A stretch of 64,000 nucleotides of DNA from Alkalihalobacillus sp047302405 (GCF_047302405.1 NZ_CP154853.1:1-64000); one strand, 5' to 3'; counted from the first letter of the stretch, positions 54,859 to 63,062 are shown. The notes: a model not told the origin generated them from the sequence alone. Program-made: numbers and translations.

Positions 54859-55000
54859 AAACGGAGCCAGCGGAATGCCTGGAGACTCCTGTGGGAATAG
54901 TGAAGGACGGGAGACCCCACAGCGATGAGCGAGGAGGCTCCCGACTCACCCGCGGAACGCGTAGGGCATGTAGCTGGCGGAGTAAACCAACTCCACCTTT
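54859..55000. repeat. GC-rich structured dispersed element
   Basis: About 140 bp of markedly GC-rich sequence in an AT-rich gap. It has nested pairings such as GGAGACTCCTGTGGG with GGGAGACCCCACAG, AGGAGGCTCCC, and GGAGT/ACTCC. The sequence type (CCTGGAGACTCC, CGGGAGACCCC, GAGCGAGGAGGCTCCCGACTC, CGCGGAACGCG) is familiar to me as a repeated intergenic element of Bacillus genomes. No believable protein frame. Confidence 0.6.
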
Positions 55001-55124
55001 TCTCGCTTTTTAGTATTCTCAAACTTATCAAAAAATGTTCACTGAATATCAATTGATCTTTAGTTTTTTAGTCCTGTAATAGAGTTAAGGATATTAGAGG
55101 ATCTAGTAAAATATACATAGATTT

Positions 55125-55213
55125 GGGAGCGAGGAATGGCTATTTGTATGTGGGCACTTAAATAGCTGGGAGCGAGTAGTGCAACCGACCGTCAAGTTGA
55201 GGGTCTTTTTTTT
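55125..55213 (+). ncRNA. candidate structured leader RNA with terminator upstream of the GGDEF-EAL gene
   Basis: GGGAGCGAG occurs twice (55125 and 55168) around a hairpin GCTATTT/AAATAGC (55139-55166). It is followed by an intrinsic terminator (GACC-GTCA/TGAG-GGTC at 55187-55205, then at least eight T). The terminator lies 109 bases before the ATG of the downstream gene and after a possible promoter, which is the layout of a riboswitch or attenuator. It does not match the c-di-GMP riboswitch consensus that I can recall. Could also be the terminator of an unrecognised small RNA. Confidence 0.45.
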
Positions 55214-55321
55214 ATTTAAACAAACAGAAACAAGAGGGCAATTTGCTTTTGTCATTGCTTTTATTTTACAAAGATGATTACTTGGGGAGCTTTCTTAGAA
55301 AGAACATATGGGGGAATTCAA

Positions 55322-57406
55322 ATGGTGGAGCAACAAGTAAGTTTAAAGGAAGAGGTTTTAAGGGAATTAAGAGATGTCAAATATGCGTTGGACCAATCCT
55401 CGATTGTGGCATTGACGGATCAGCGTGGTGTGATTCTTTATGCCAATGAGCAGTTTTGTAAAATTTCTCAGTATTCATTGGAGGAACTACTTGGTCAAAA
55501 TCACCGTATTTTAAATTCAGGTTATCATACTGCTACTTTTTTTAAAGAAATGTGGAAAACGATTGCAAGGGGAGACACGTGGAAAGGGGAAATACGAAAT
55601 CGGGCGAAGGATGGTTCTTATTATTGGGTCGATACGACGATTGTCCCTTTTTTAAATGAACAAGGAAAACCTTATCAGTATGTTTCTATTCGAAACGATA
55701 TCACGATCCAAAAACAGATGGAAGAAGATATTCGCAAAAGTGAAGAGAAATATCGCTTGATTACCGAGAATTCCTCTGATCTAATTGTGACGCTCGATTC
55801 AAACATGAATGTGCTTTATTGTTCGCCTTCATCGATTCCGTTTTTAGGGGAGCGTCTAGAAGGAGAAGCCAAGACGAATTTACTCGATTGGATTCATATA
55901 GAAGACCGCAAACATTTTAGTGAGGGAATGTCCCGAATGAGTGGGGCGGAATGGACATCTACTGAATTAGAATTTCGGATTCAACGAAAATCAGGACAGT
56001 ATATTGATGCGGAAGCGAAGTTAAATCCGATTTATAATGAGCAGGAAAAAAGTGAGTATTTTTTATTAGTGATTCGTGATGTGACCGCGCGGAAAAAGAA
56101 TGAACGCTTAATCTATCAATTGGCCTATCACGATACATTGACAGAATTGCCAAATCGTCGTTTTTTTATTGACCGCTTACGGAAAGAAATACAAAACCTG
56201 AAGCACTCCCACCTCCAATTGGCGGTTTTATATATCGATGTTGATAAATATAAATACATCAATGATTCATACGGGCATGAGGTCGGTGACTTAGCCTTAA
56301 TTGAAGTAGCTAAGCGGATTAGGCAATGCCTGCGTTCTTCTGATATCGTCGCCCGAATTGGCGGAGACGAATTTACAATTTTACTTACTAGTTTATCTAG
56401 CAAAAAAGAAGTAGAGGTCGTTTCACAACGAATTATTGAGAGCTTTCGAGACCCTGTTGAAATTGGAGAAAGAATGGTTGAACTTTCGTGTAGTGTTGGG
56501 ATTTCCCTCTTTCCTTCTGACGGAAATAGTGTCGATGAATTGTTAAAAAGAGCGGATATTTCCCTTTATACGGTCAAAGCACAAGGAGGAAATAACTTTC
56601 TTTTCTTTCATTCCGATATGGAAGAACGCTCATTGGAACGAATTTTGATCGAAAATGAGCTACGGAAGGCGATTCAGCAAGAGCAGTTTTATATAGAGTA
56701 TCAGCCTAAAAAAAATATCGAGACAGGAGCTTTAATTGGGATGGAAGCCCTTGTCCGTTGGGAGCACCCAGAATTAGGCAGGATTGCCCCGAATAAGTTT
56801 ATTCCGATTGCAGAAGAAACTGGTTTAATAATCCCACTTGGTGAATGGGTCCTTAGAGAGGGTTGCAAGCAAAATAAAAAGTGGCAAAACCAAGGGCACT
56901 CACCTTTAACATTATCGGTCAATTTGTCGACCCGCCAATTCTCGCAACCGAATTTAGCTGAGAAGATTAAAATGATCCTTGATGAGACCGAATTAGATGC
57001 AAAATGGTTGGAATTAGAAGTGACAGAAAGTATTATGATTGATTTAGATAATACGGTCCAGACGCTTCAAGAAATTCGCGATTTAGGTGTTCATATTTCA
57101 ATTGATGATTTTGGGACTGGCTATAGCTCGTTTAGTTATATTAAACATCTTCCTGTCGATACGTTAAAAATCGATGCGTCCTTTATACGTGACATTCATG
57201 TAAATAAAGAAAGCTTGGCGATTGTTAAAGGAATTGTTGATATTGCCCAAGCATTAAATATGAATGTCATCGCAGAAGGAATTGAAAGCCAAGAACAGTT
57301 GATTAGTTTAAGTGAACAAGGCTGTAGCCAAGGGCAAGGATTTTTATTTAGCCACCCTTTATCAAACAATGAATTTGAAGACTATTTGAATGCCCAACTA
57401 AATTAG
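55322..57406 (+). CDS. PAS-PAS-GGDEF-EAL cyclic-di-GMP signalling protein
   Basis: 694 residues, no membrane segment. Two PAS domains (about 20-130 and 140-260; the first has the NEQFCKISQYSLEELLGQNHRIL and NRAKDGSYYWVDTTIVP motifs), a GGDEF domain (about 265-430) and an EAL domain (about 440-690). The GGDEF motif is intact (ARIGGDEF) with the inhibitory site RSSD five residues upstream. The EAL part is also intact (GMEALVRWEH, ISIDDFGTGYSS, KIDASFIRDI). It could make, degrade or sense c-di-GMP. ATG 55322 has GGGGGA seven bases upstream. The following gene encodes a PilZ protein, a likely c-di-GMP receiver. Confidence 0.93.
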   Translation: MVEQQVSLKEEVLRELRDVKYALDQSSIVALTDQRGVILYANEQFCKISQYSLEELLGQNHRILNSGYHTATFFKEMWKTIARGDTWKGEIRNRAKDGSYYWVDTTIVPFLNEQGKPYQYVSIRNDITIQKQMEEDIRKSEEKYRLITENSSDLIVTLDSNMNVLYCSPSSIPFLGERLEGEAKTNLLDWIHIEDRKHFSEGMSRMSGAEWTSTELEFRIQRKSGQYIDAEAKLNPIYNEQEKSEYFLLVIRDVTARKKNERLIYQLAYHDTLTELPNRRFFIDRLRKEIQNLKHSHLQLAVLYIDVDKYKYINDSYGHEVGDLALIEVAKRIRQCLRSSDIVARIGGDEFTILLTSLSSKKEVEVVSQRIIESFRDPVEIGERMVELSCSVGISLFPSDGNSVDELLKRADISLYTVKAQGGNNFLFFHSDMEERSLERILIENELRKAIQQEQFYIEYQPKKNIETGALIGMEALVRWEHPELGRIAPNKFIPIAEETGLIIPLGEWVLREGCKQNKKWQNQGHSPLTLSVNLSTRQFSQPNLAEKIKMILDETELDAKWLELEVTESIMIDLDNTVQTLQEIRDLGVHISIDDFGTGYSSFSYIKHLPVDTLKIDASFIRDIHVNKESLAIVKGIVDIAQALNMNVIAEGIESQEQLISLSEQGCSQGQGFLFSHPLSNNEFEDYLNAQLN

Positions 57407-57440
57407 TTGAAAAGAAATATTTACATAAGGGGTGTGAGGA

Positions 57441-57812
57441 ATGAAATATCCAGCCGATGGGATTTTTAAACGGAATGAAGGGTTTCGATTGCTTTTTAAA
57501 GAGCCGCTCGTTGGAACGATGAGTATTAAGAGTATTCAAGGTATAGGGGTGGAAAGTAATACAGGAGCGATTCAAATCATCGATATGAGTTTAAAAGGGA
57601 TGAAAATCATTTCAGAACTTCAGCTTCCTGTTGCAACGGAAATTTTGCTGAAGTTTATGATTCTTGATCAACCGTTTCGTCTAAGGGGTGAGCTCATTTG
57701 GAGGAAGGATCGTCAGCAAAGCTGTATGTACGGGGTCGAGTTTGAGCCACATTCTTATTCGGAAAAAGAGTTATTAGATGCCTTAAAAAAATATGTAGTG
57801 GTGAATAAGTAG
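57441..57812 (+). CDS. PilZ-domain protein
   Basis: 123 residues forming a single PilZ barrel: FKRNEGFRLLFKEPL at the N-terminus, (D/N)xSxxG as DMSLKGMKI near 49, and CMYGVEFE near 92. The usual RxxxR c-di-GMP contact is spaced differently (KRNEGFR), so binding needs testing. It lies 34 bp behind the GGDEF-EAL gene and 150 bp before yjfB and flaG, suggesting control of motility by c-di-GMP. GTGAGG precedes the ATG. Confidence 0.8.
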   Translation: MKYPADGIFKRNEGFRLLFKEPLVGTMSIKSIQGIGVESNTGAIQIIDMSLKGMKIISELQLPVATEILLKFMILDQPFRLRGELIWRKDRQQSCMYGVEFEPHSYSEKELLDALKKYVVVNK

Positions 57813-57965
57813 GTTGTAGAAGAGGACCTTTATCTAGACGGAATGCTGTTTTTTATGTATAATTTACCAAATAAAGAAGGGCGATTGGATTCCATTCGTC
57901 TGCGTTTTCAGCGGGTAAGATCATTCAGCCATTTTTGTTTTACAATCAAATGGGAGGGTTCTAAA

Positions 57966-58166
57966 ATCGATATTCCACTATTATCAATCGCTCTAAATCA
58001 AGGCAAGGTTCAGCAACAAGTAGGAGTTTCTTTATTAAAACAAAACTTAGGGCAAGCTGAGCAGCAAGGTCAAGCGATCCAAAAATTGATGAGCTCAGCC
58101 GATGTAAATGCGGTTGAAAGAGCGGCTCAGCCACATTTAGGTCATTCAATTGATATTAAATTATAG
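57966..58166 (+). CDS. YjfB-like putative motility protein, apparent ATC start codon
   Basis: 66 residues. IDIPLLSIALNQGKVQQQVG then LLKQNLGQAEQQGQAIQKLM match the short YjfB family, whose members begin MDI...LS. Here the expected first codon is ATC at 57966, with a perfect-looking ribosome site GGGAGGG seven bases upstream. No ATG, GTG or TTG is found between that ribosome site and the conserved region. The frame continues upstream to 57843, but that part looks non-coding. Function unknown; the family is sigma-D associated in B. subtilis. Confidence 0.65.
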   Translation: MDIPLLSIALNQGKVQQQVGVSLLKQNLGQAEQQGQAIQKLMSSADVNAVERAAQPHLGHSIDIKL

Positions 58167-58247
58167 GAAAGAGTTTCCTTCGTGGGAGCTTTTTTCTTTT
58201 TTGTGACTATAATAGGCCTTTGTTCCTCTTTATTTATCAAATTTATG

Positions 58248-58255
58248 TCCGATAT
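58248..58255 (+). promoter_or_regulatory. possible sigma-D -10 element before flaG
   Basis: TCCGATAT matches GCCGATAT at seven of eight positions, 30 bases before the flaG start; the -35 (TTTA) is weak. Confidence 0.4.
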
Positions 58256-58285
58256 AAGTAAAAATGAGACGTGGAGGATACAAAA

Positions 58286-58660
58286 ATGGAGATTAAGCCA
58301 ACAACTGATGCCTATGCTTTATTTAAAGCCAAACCTGCCAGTGATGATGCCCAATTTAAATTTAACTTTGAAACTCCAACTTCTATTGTGACTAAAGGAG
58401 AAACGGAATTTAAGAAAAACTACCAAGGGGCTATTCCTGCAGAAGTATTAATGAAGAAAGTCGATAGTATGAATGAGCTCTTAAAGTCAAATCAAACTTC
58501 AGTGAAATTCAACGTCCATGACGATTTAGACCGTGTTTACATTCAACTTATAAGCACGCATACAGACGAAGTTGTCAAAGAAATTCCCCCAGAAGTTTTT
58601 CTCGATATGGTCGCCTCCATGTTACGCAATGTCGGATTAATTGTAGATGAACGAGTTTAA
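58286..58660 (+). CDS. flaG: flagellar protein FlaG
   Basis: 124 residues. The C-terminal half is the FlaG domain: VKFNVHDDLDRVYIQLISTHTDEVVKEIPPEVFLDMVASMLRNVGLIVDERV. Thought to influence filament length. ATG 58286 has GGAGG eight bases upstream; a GTG 15 bases earlier overlaps that site. Adjacent to fliD as in B. subtilis yvyC. Confidence 0.93.
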   Translation: MEIKPTTDAYALFKAKPASDDAQFKFNFETPTSIVTKGETEFKKNYQGAIPAEVLMKKVDSMNELLKSNQTSVKFNVHDDLDRVYIQLISTHTDEVVKEIPPEVFLDMVASMLRNVGLIVDERV

Positions 58661-58680
58661 TCTATTATATAGAAGAAACT

Positions 58681-58710
58681 AGGAACTGATTCAATTCAGT
58701 TCTTTTTTTT
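58681..58710 (+). terminator. terminator between flaG and fliD
   Basis: Stem GAACTGA/TCAGTTC, loop TTCAAT, then eight T. Confidence 0.85.
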
Positions 58711-58732
58711 GTAAGAGAATTAGGAAGAAACG

Positions 58733-58760
58733 TAAACAAACAGTCGACAAATACCGATAT
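58733..58760 (+). promoter_or_regulatory. sigma-D promoter of fliD-fliS-fliT
   Basis: TAAA (58733), 16 bases, ACCGATAT: seven of eight matches to the -10 with near-ideal spacing, 36 bases before fliD and directly after a terminator. Confidence 0.75.
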
Positions 58761-58795
58761 AGTAAGTAAGAGGAAACAGGTAGAGGAGTGGGAAA

Positions 58796-60319
58796 ATGGG
58801 AATTAGAATGGCTGGTATGGCTTCTGGGATGGATATCCAGGAGATAGTCAATAATTTAATGACGGCTGAAAGAATGCCGATGAATAAAATGCTACGCGAG
58901 CAACAAACAATCAACTGGAAAATGGAAAGTTATCGCGAAATTAATACAAAATTTAATACATTCCGAAATAATATTTTTGATAACGTCATGCGTGCTTCGA
59001 AAATGTTAGCGAAAACAGTCACGAGTTCGAACTCGAATTTGGTGACAGCGACAGGAAATTCGACTGTCGGTAATACGACGATGCGGTTGTCAGAAGTGAA
59101 ACAGCTTGCATCGGCTGCATCTGTAGCGAGTAGTGGAAGCATCATTTCGGAGGGGGCAGATTTTGATCCTAATAAGCCGATAGGAGAGCAGTCTGGGTTT
59201 GCGAACTTTGATGAAGATGATGAATTAACCATCACAACTCATGGCCCCAATGGTCCTGAGACAACGACATTTGAATTTTCAAAGGAGCAATCATTAAATC
59301 AAATTTTACAACAGATTAATTCTTCAAATGCTGGGGTCACGGCTTTTTATGATGATGTATCAAAAATGGTGAGTTTTTCTCGTACGGAAACAGGGAAGTT
59401 TAATGATGTAACGAATGGAAAAGAAATCGAATTTGCAGGAGATTTCTTTTTAAAAGGGTTAAAAATGGAAGAAGCTGAGGAAACGGGCGGTCAAAATGCT
59501 ATCTTCACCATTAATGGACTAAAAACACAACGACCTACGAATACGTTCACGATCTCTGGTATGACGATCACCTTAAAAGAAACCTTCGACAACGAAGTCA
59601 CTTTATCGCCATCGACTAACACAGACGAAGTGTTTGATACGATTAAAGCTTTTGTTGATGAATATAATGAATTGCTTGCCCATGTGAATGGTGTGTTAAC
59701 TGAGGACAGAAACCGCGATTATCAACCTTTAACTGATGAGGAAAGAGAAGCTTTATCGGACCGAGAAGCGGAGAAATGGGAAGACTTAGCTCGACAAGGC
59801 CTTTTGAAAAATGACCCGATTTTACGTAATCAGATGGACCGGTTACGTAGTGATTTATATACTCCGATTAATACGGGTATGGATACAGTCTTTAAGCATC
59901 TGTCAGCGATTGGGATTACAACATCTGCTGACTATATGGAACGCGGGAAACTAGAAATTGATGAAGATAAGTTAAGAGCGGCGATTGAAGAGGATGCAGA
60001 AGGTGTCTTTAACTTATTTGCGGCTGATGGGGATACGTTTGCCGAGAAAGGTCTGGCAAGACGACTTCGTGATTCACTTGATAATGCGATTACCCAAGTT
60101 GCTGAACGCGCTGGAGGGTTGCGCGGAAAAGTCGCGAATCATCAATTTACACTAGGAAAAAACTTAGAAGATTTAAATACGAGAATATCGAACTTTGAAA
60201 GACGTCTTGAGCAAAGAGAACAGCGCTATTGGTCGCAATTTACCGCGATGGAGAAGGCGATTCACCAAATGAATTCTCAAGCTGACTTTATTTATGCTCA
60301 GCTATTTAATCAAGGATAA
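58796..60319 (+). CDS. fliD: flagellar filament cap protein FliD
   Basis: 507 residues. N-terminal RMAGMASGMDIQEIVNNLMTAERMPMNKM and ETTTFEFSKEQSLNQILQQINSSNAGVTAFYD, central NAIFTINGLKTQRPTNTFTISGMTITLKET, and the C-terminal coiled-coil (NLEDLNTRISNFERRLEQREQRYWSQFTAMEKAIHQMNSQADFIYAQL) are those of FliD. It caps the filament and folds flagellin. GAGGAG precedes the ATG. Confidence 0.96.
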   Translation: MGIRMAGMASGMDIQEIVNNLMTAERMPMNKMLREQQTINWKMESYREINTKFNTFRNNIFDNVMRASKMLAKTVTSSNSNLVTATGNSTVGNTTMRLSEVKQLASAASVASSGSIISEGADFDPNKPIGEQSGFANFDEDDELTITTHGPNGPETTTFEFSKEQSLNQILQQINSSNAGVTAFYDDVSKMVSFSRTETGKFNDVTNGKEIEFAGDFFLKGLKMEEAEETGGQNAIFTINGLKTQRPTNTFTISGMTITLKETFDNEVTLSPSTNTDEVFDTIKAFVDEYNELLAHVNGVLTEDRNRDYQPLTDEEREALSDREAEKWEDLARQGLLKNDPILRNQMDRLRSDLYTPINTGMDTVFKHLSAIGITTSADYMERGKLEIDEDKLRAAIEEDAEGVFNLFAADGDTFAEKGLARRLRDSLDNAITQVAERAGGLRGKVANHQFTLGKNLEDLNTRISNFERRLEQREQRYWSQFTAMEKAIHQMNSQADFIYAQLFNQG

Positions 60320-60400
60320 TTGGTGAATTGTTAGGAAAAAAGTCCCTTAATCGATAAGGATATATTATAATAAAAGAAAGATGAGAAAAGGATGTGTCGT

Positions 60401-60805
60401 ATGGCTACAGCTCAAATGCAAGCAACGTATAAACAAAATGCTTTAAAAACAGCGAGTCCTGGTGAGCTGACTCTGATGTTATATAATGGCTGTCTGAAGT
60501 TTATGAAACAAGCTGAAAAAGCCATGGTAGCAGAGCAAACGGAAGCTCGGAACACGGCGATTACGAAAGCACAAAATATCATTCGGGAACTAATGGTTAC
60601 GTTAAAAACCGATTCAGAACTCGGGATGAATATGATGAGAATGTATGATTTTACTTTGAATCGTCTCATTGATGCAAACGTAAAAAATGACCTACAAGCA
60701 TTAAAAGAAGCTGAGGATATTGTCGTCCAGTTTCGCGATACATGGAAAGAAGTGATTCAACTTGATCGCAAGCAACGATTTGGTACGACCGGTGGACAAG
60801 CTTAA
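60401..60805 (+). CDS. fliS: flagellin export chaperone FliS
   Basis: 134 residues. YKQNALKTASPGELTLMLYNGCLKFM, then NIIRELMVTLKTDSELG and MYDFTLNRLIDANVKND are FliS signatures. It binds flagellin's C-terminus before export. ATG 60401 is preferred (AAAAGG nine bases upstream); ATG 60392 directly abuts that site. Confidence 0.95.
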   Translation: MATAQMQATYKQNALKTASPGELTLMLYNGCLKFMKQAEKAMVAEQTEARNTAITKAQNIIRELMVTLKTDSELGMNMMRMYDFTLNRLIDANVKNDLQALKEAEDIVVQFRDTWKEVIQLDRKQRFGTTGGQA

Positions 60806-61164
60806 TGTCGAAGGTCGTTGAATTAAAGGAACAAGCTGAACTTTTTTTAACAGAAATCAACGAATCATTTCCAGAGCAAGATGACAAGAGAGCTGTTTTT
60901 ATTTTGAATGTAGAAAAAAGATTAAGTGAACGTGAGCAATTGCTTGAGGCGTTGTCTGGTTATGAAATGAAAGTAGAAGAAGAACAGGCGGCAAAAGAAT
61001 TAGTGGAGCTAGACAAACAAATTAATAGACGTCTAGCTGAGGTTAAAGGCTTTATTCAAGCCGATATCCGCCAGTTAAAAAATAAAAAACAAAACTTTCG
61101 TAAATACGAAAATCCATATGCTGGCCCAACTCCCGAAGGAATATTTTTCGACAAACGGGAATAA
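60805..61164 (+). CDS. fliT: flagellar protein FliT
   Basis: 119 residues, helical, with the ERLSEREQLLEAL-type FliT pattern and a basic tail (RQLKNKKQNFRKYENPYAG) typical of Bacillus FliT. Its ATG shares one base with the fliS stop (TAATG). Probable export chaperone for FliD. Confidence 0.85.
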   Translation: MSKVVELKEQAELFLTEINESFPEQDDKRAVFILNVEKRLSEREQLLEALSGYEMKVEEEQAAKELVELDKQINRRLAEVKGFIQADIRQLKNKKQNFRKYENPYAGPTPEGIFFDKRE

Positions 61165-61170
61165 CGGCGG

Positions 61171-61208
61171 AAATACTCTAAGCAGATTATTGCTTGGGGT
61201 ATTTTTTT
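61171..61208 (+). terminator. terminator of fliD-fliS-fliT
   Basis: Thirteen-base stem AATACTCTAAGCA/TGCTTGGGGTATT (G-T pairs), loop GATTAT, then seven T. Confidence 0.88.
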
Positions 61209-61220
61209 GATGGAAAGGTG

Positions 61221-61275
61221 GATAAGTAATGAAAGTCGTGTTTTGGAGAAATTAGGGTGCGAATAACATCTAAAT
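61221..61275 (+). repeat. isolated members of the 51-bp repeat family
   Basis: GATAAGTAATGAAA (61221) and ATTAGGGTGCG (61251) are 29-30 bases apart, the same internal spacing as in the units at 40429-40531, more than 20 kb away. Confidence 0.6.
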
Positions 61276-61315
61276 AGGTTGTTTACCCCTTCCTATTTTC
61301 CAATGACATTAACAT

Positions 61316-61349
61316 AAAAACCTCCGCAGACTTAGCTGCGAAGGTTTCT
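61316..61349 (-). terminator. terminator of the leftward lipoprotein gene
   Basis: AACCTTCGCAG/CTGCGGAGGTT stem read leftward, followed by TTTTTATG. Confidence 0.85.
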
Positions 61350-61359
61350 TCATTCATTA

Positions 61360-62304
61360 TTATTCGAATTCGAATCCGCCTAACATGTCTTCGTCGAGTT
61401 CAATGGCTGAATCGAGGATGTCTTCTGGAATTGTGATCTCGTCAACACCGTCATAATTTGAGAATGTTCCTGATGTTGTTTGTTTCATTGTCATCGAGAT
61501 GCCTTCTTCTTCCATGTTTAAATCCATTGTCATCGTCATGTCGATGGATTCTTGTAGGAATGTTTCTTTGTTGATATAAAGTGAGTATGATAAGTCAGAG
61601 ATGCTCATCATCTCCATCAACATCGCTATTTCTTCACCTGCTCCGGTCATACCCATTACTTCGTCTGCTAATGCTTCTATGCTCGCATCAGCACCACTAA
61701 CGGTTAAGACATAATAATCGCCTTCTTCAGCAACCTCAATTTCCCCACCGAAATCTTGTAGCATTTCAAGTTGCTCTTCAGGAGTGACTTCTAATGTACC
61801 TAGTTCGATGATTTCAGAGTAGAATTCCTCTGGGTACTTATACCATACATCTTCCGTTGGCTCATATTCGAACATACCCTCTTCGGTTAAATACGATTCA
61901 GATGAGAAGGATTCGCCAAATTCAGCAATCGTAAAATCCATGACTTGATACATTGCAAATGGTTCCATTACGACATCCATGTTCATATTAATATCAGTCG
62001 TCATTGTACTGCCGCCTAATTCTGGGTCGACTTCGCCCATATCTACCTCTTGGCTAATGACCATTTCAGATGAGAAGCTATTAATCTCGTTCATAGCTTC
62101 CATACTTTTAGTCAAAATATCTTCAGCAGATAGTTCGCCTGCTGGTGTTTCTTCCTCTGTTCCATTTTCCTCATCTACAACTTCTTCTGTGTTATTATCA
62201 GCATCGGTTGTTTCATCCGCTGGAGTCGCATCTGATTCCTCGTTACTACAAGCGCCAAGAACTAAAGCACCTGATAAAAATATACTTAACCAGAATTTTT
62301 TCAT
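61360..62304 (-). CDS. acidic lipoprotein (DUF6612/LppX-like)
   Basis: 314 residues. Lipoprotein signal peptide MKKFWLSIFLSGALVLGAC (lipidated Cys19), then a Glu/Asp/Thr-rich linker (about 20-57) and a folded domain (LSAEDILTKSMEAMNEINSFSSEM ... TFLQESIDMTMTMDLNMEEEGISMTMKQTTSGTFSNYDGV) that resembles the DUF6612 family, distantly like LolA/LppX lipid carriers. Very low pI, as expected for an alkaliphile surface protein. ATG 62304 has AAGGAG nine bases upstream; the frame continues upstream without support. Confidence 0.82.
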   Translation of the reverse strand: MKKFWLSIFLSGALVLGACSNEESDATPADETTDADNNTEEVVDEENGTEEETPAGELSAEDILTKSMEAMNEINSFSSEMVISQEVDMGEVDPELGGSTMTTDINMNMDVVMEPFAMYQVMDFTIAEFGESFSSESYLTEEGMFEYEPTEDVWYKYPEEFYSEIIELGTLEVTPEEQLEMLQDFGGEIEVAEEGDYYVLTVSGADASIEALADEVMGMTGAGEEIAMLMEMMSISDLSYSLYINKETFLQESIDMTMTMDLNMEEEGISMTMKQTTSGTFSNYDGVDEITIPEDILDSAIELDEDMLGGFEFE

Positions 62305-62782
62305 GTATTCGTACTCCTTCTCTCTATATTTGTGAACGTTTGTTATTTTACTAGAAATTAGGGGAGTTGAACAGGAAAAACCATTGGAAAATAAAAGTGA
62401 AGAAATGAGACTCATATAAAAATAAGGCTAAAGAATGACGTGTCGATTAGGTTAGAGGGAATGGTTGAAACAGACAAAAGAAAGAAAAAGAGGAAAATGG
62501 AGACGGTTAAGTACAGAGCCATGTGCAGTAAATTTGTGACACTTATAAGGAAAAAGAGGGAAAAAGTTGAAAAAATAGACGGATGTACCCGTTGTTTCCT
62601 ATTTGATTTAAAAAAAGAAATAAGCAGCTTTTCCATATTATTGAATAATCTGATAAATTTTAGTTAAATGAAAAAATGTGACTTTTGAACTAATTTTTTA
62701 ATAAAAAGAAAGCGATACCATTTATTCACGTAATTTCGCTAAATTCCAACATTCAACGACAAAAAACCCGCTACAAAAGCGT
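62305..62782. other. AT-rich intergenic region
   Basis: About 480 bp between divergent lipoprotein and cold-shock genes. A rightward frame of about 70 codons (from ATG 62461) is Lys-rich and lacks a spaced ribosome site, so it is not called as a gene. Confidence 0.4.
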
Positions 62783-62835
62783 TTGACAATATTTACAGGC
62801 GCTGATATAGTAAAACTGTGGAAATTATCCACAGT
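62783..62835 (+). promoter_or_regulatory. sigma-A promoter and 5' stem-loop of the cold-shock gene
   Basis: TTGACA (62783), 17 bases, TATAGT (62806): near-consensus. At the expected start is a perfect palindrome ACTGTGGA-AATTA-TCCACAGT (62815-62835). It also contains TTATCCACA, the DnaA-box consensus. Confidence 0.85.
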
Positions 62836-62864
62836 AATTTTAGTAACGAAGGGAATGTGAAAAC

Positions 62865-63062
62865 ATGCAAGGAAAAGTAAAATGGTTTAACGCAGAAAAA
62901 GGTTTTGGTTTCATCGAGCGCGAAGACGGAGATGACGTATTCGTACACTTCTCAGCTATCAATTCTGATGGTTTCAAATCTTTAGATGAAGGTCAAGACG
63001 TAGAATTTGAAATCGTAGAAGGTGCTCGTGGTCCTCAAGCTGCGAACGTAGTTAAGCTTTAA
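62865..63062 (+). CDS. cold-shock protein (CspA/CspB family)
   Basis: 65 residues, one OB-fold cold-shock domain with RNP1 KGFGFIE and RNP2 VFVHFSAI. Single-stranded nucleic-acid chaperone. AAGGGAATG region gives the ribosome site. Short leader of about 47 bases with a stable 5' hairpin; the leader is much shorter than in E. coli cspA. Confidence 0.96.
   Translation: MQGKVKWFNAEKGFGFIEREDGDDVFVHFSAINSDGFKSLDEGQDVEFEIVEGARGPQAANVVKL

Noticed and set aside
54840..55052. Leftward 70-codon frame
   Set aside because: It coincides with the GC-rich structured element, in which chance open frames are common.
55125..55213. Known c-di-GMP-I or -II riboswitch
   Set aside because: The hallmark blocks of these classes were looked for and not found, so only an unclassified leader is proposed.
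62461..62667. Small Lys-rich rightward gene upstream of the cold-shock gene
   Set aside because: Ribosome-site-like AGAGGGA directly abuts the ATG, composition is low-complexity, and no family is recognised.
62825..62833. Chromosomal replication origin
   Set aside because: A single DnaA box within a palindrome, with no box cluster, no dnaA/dnaN genes and no unwinding element.
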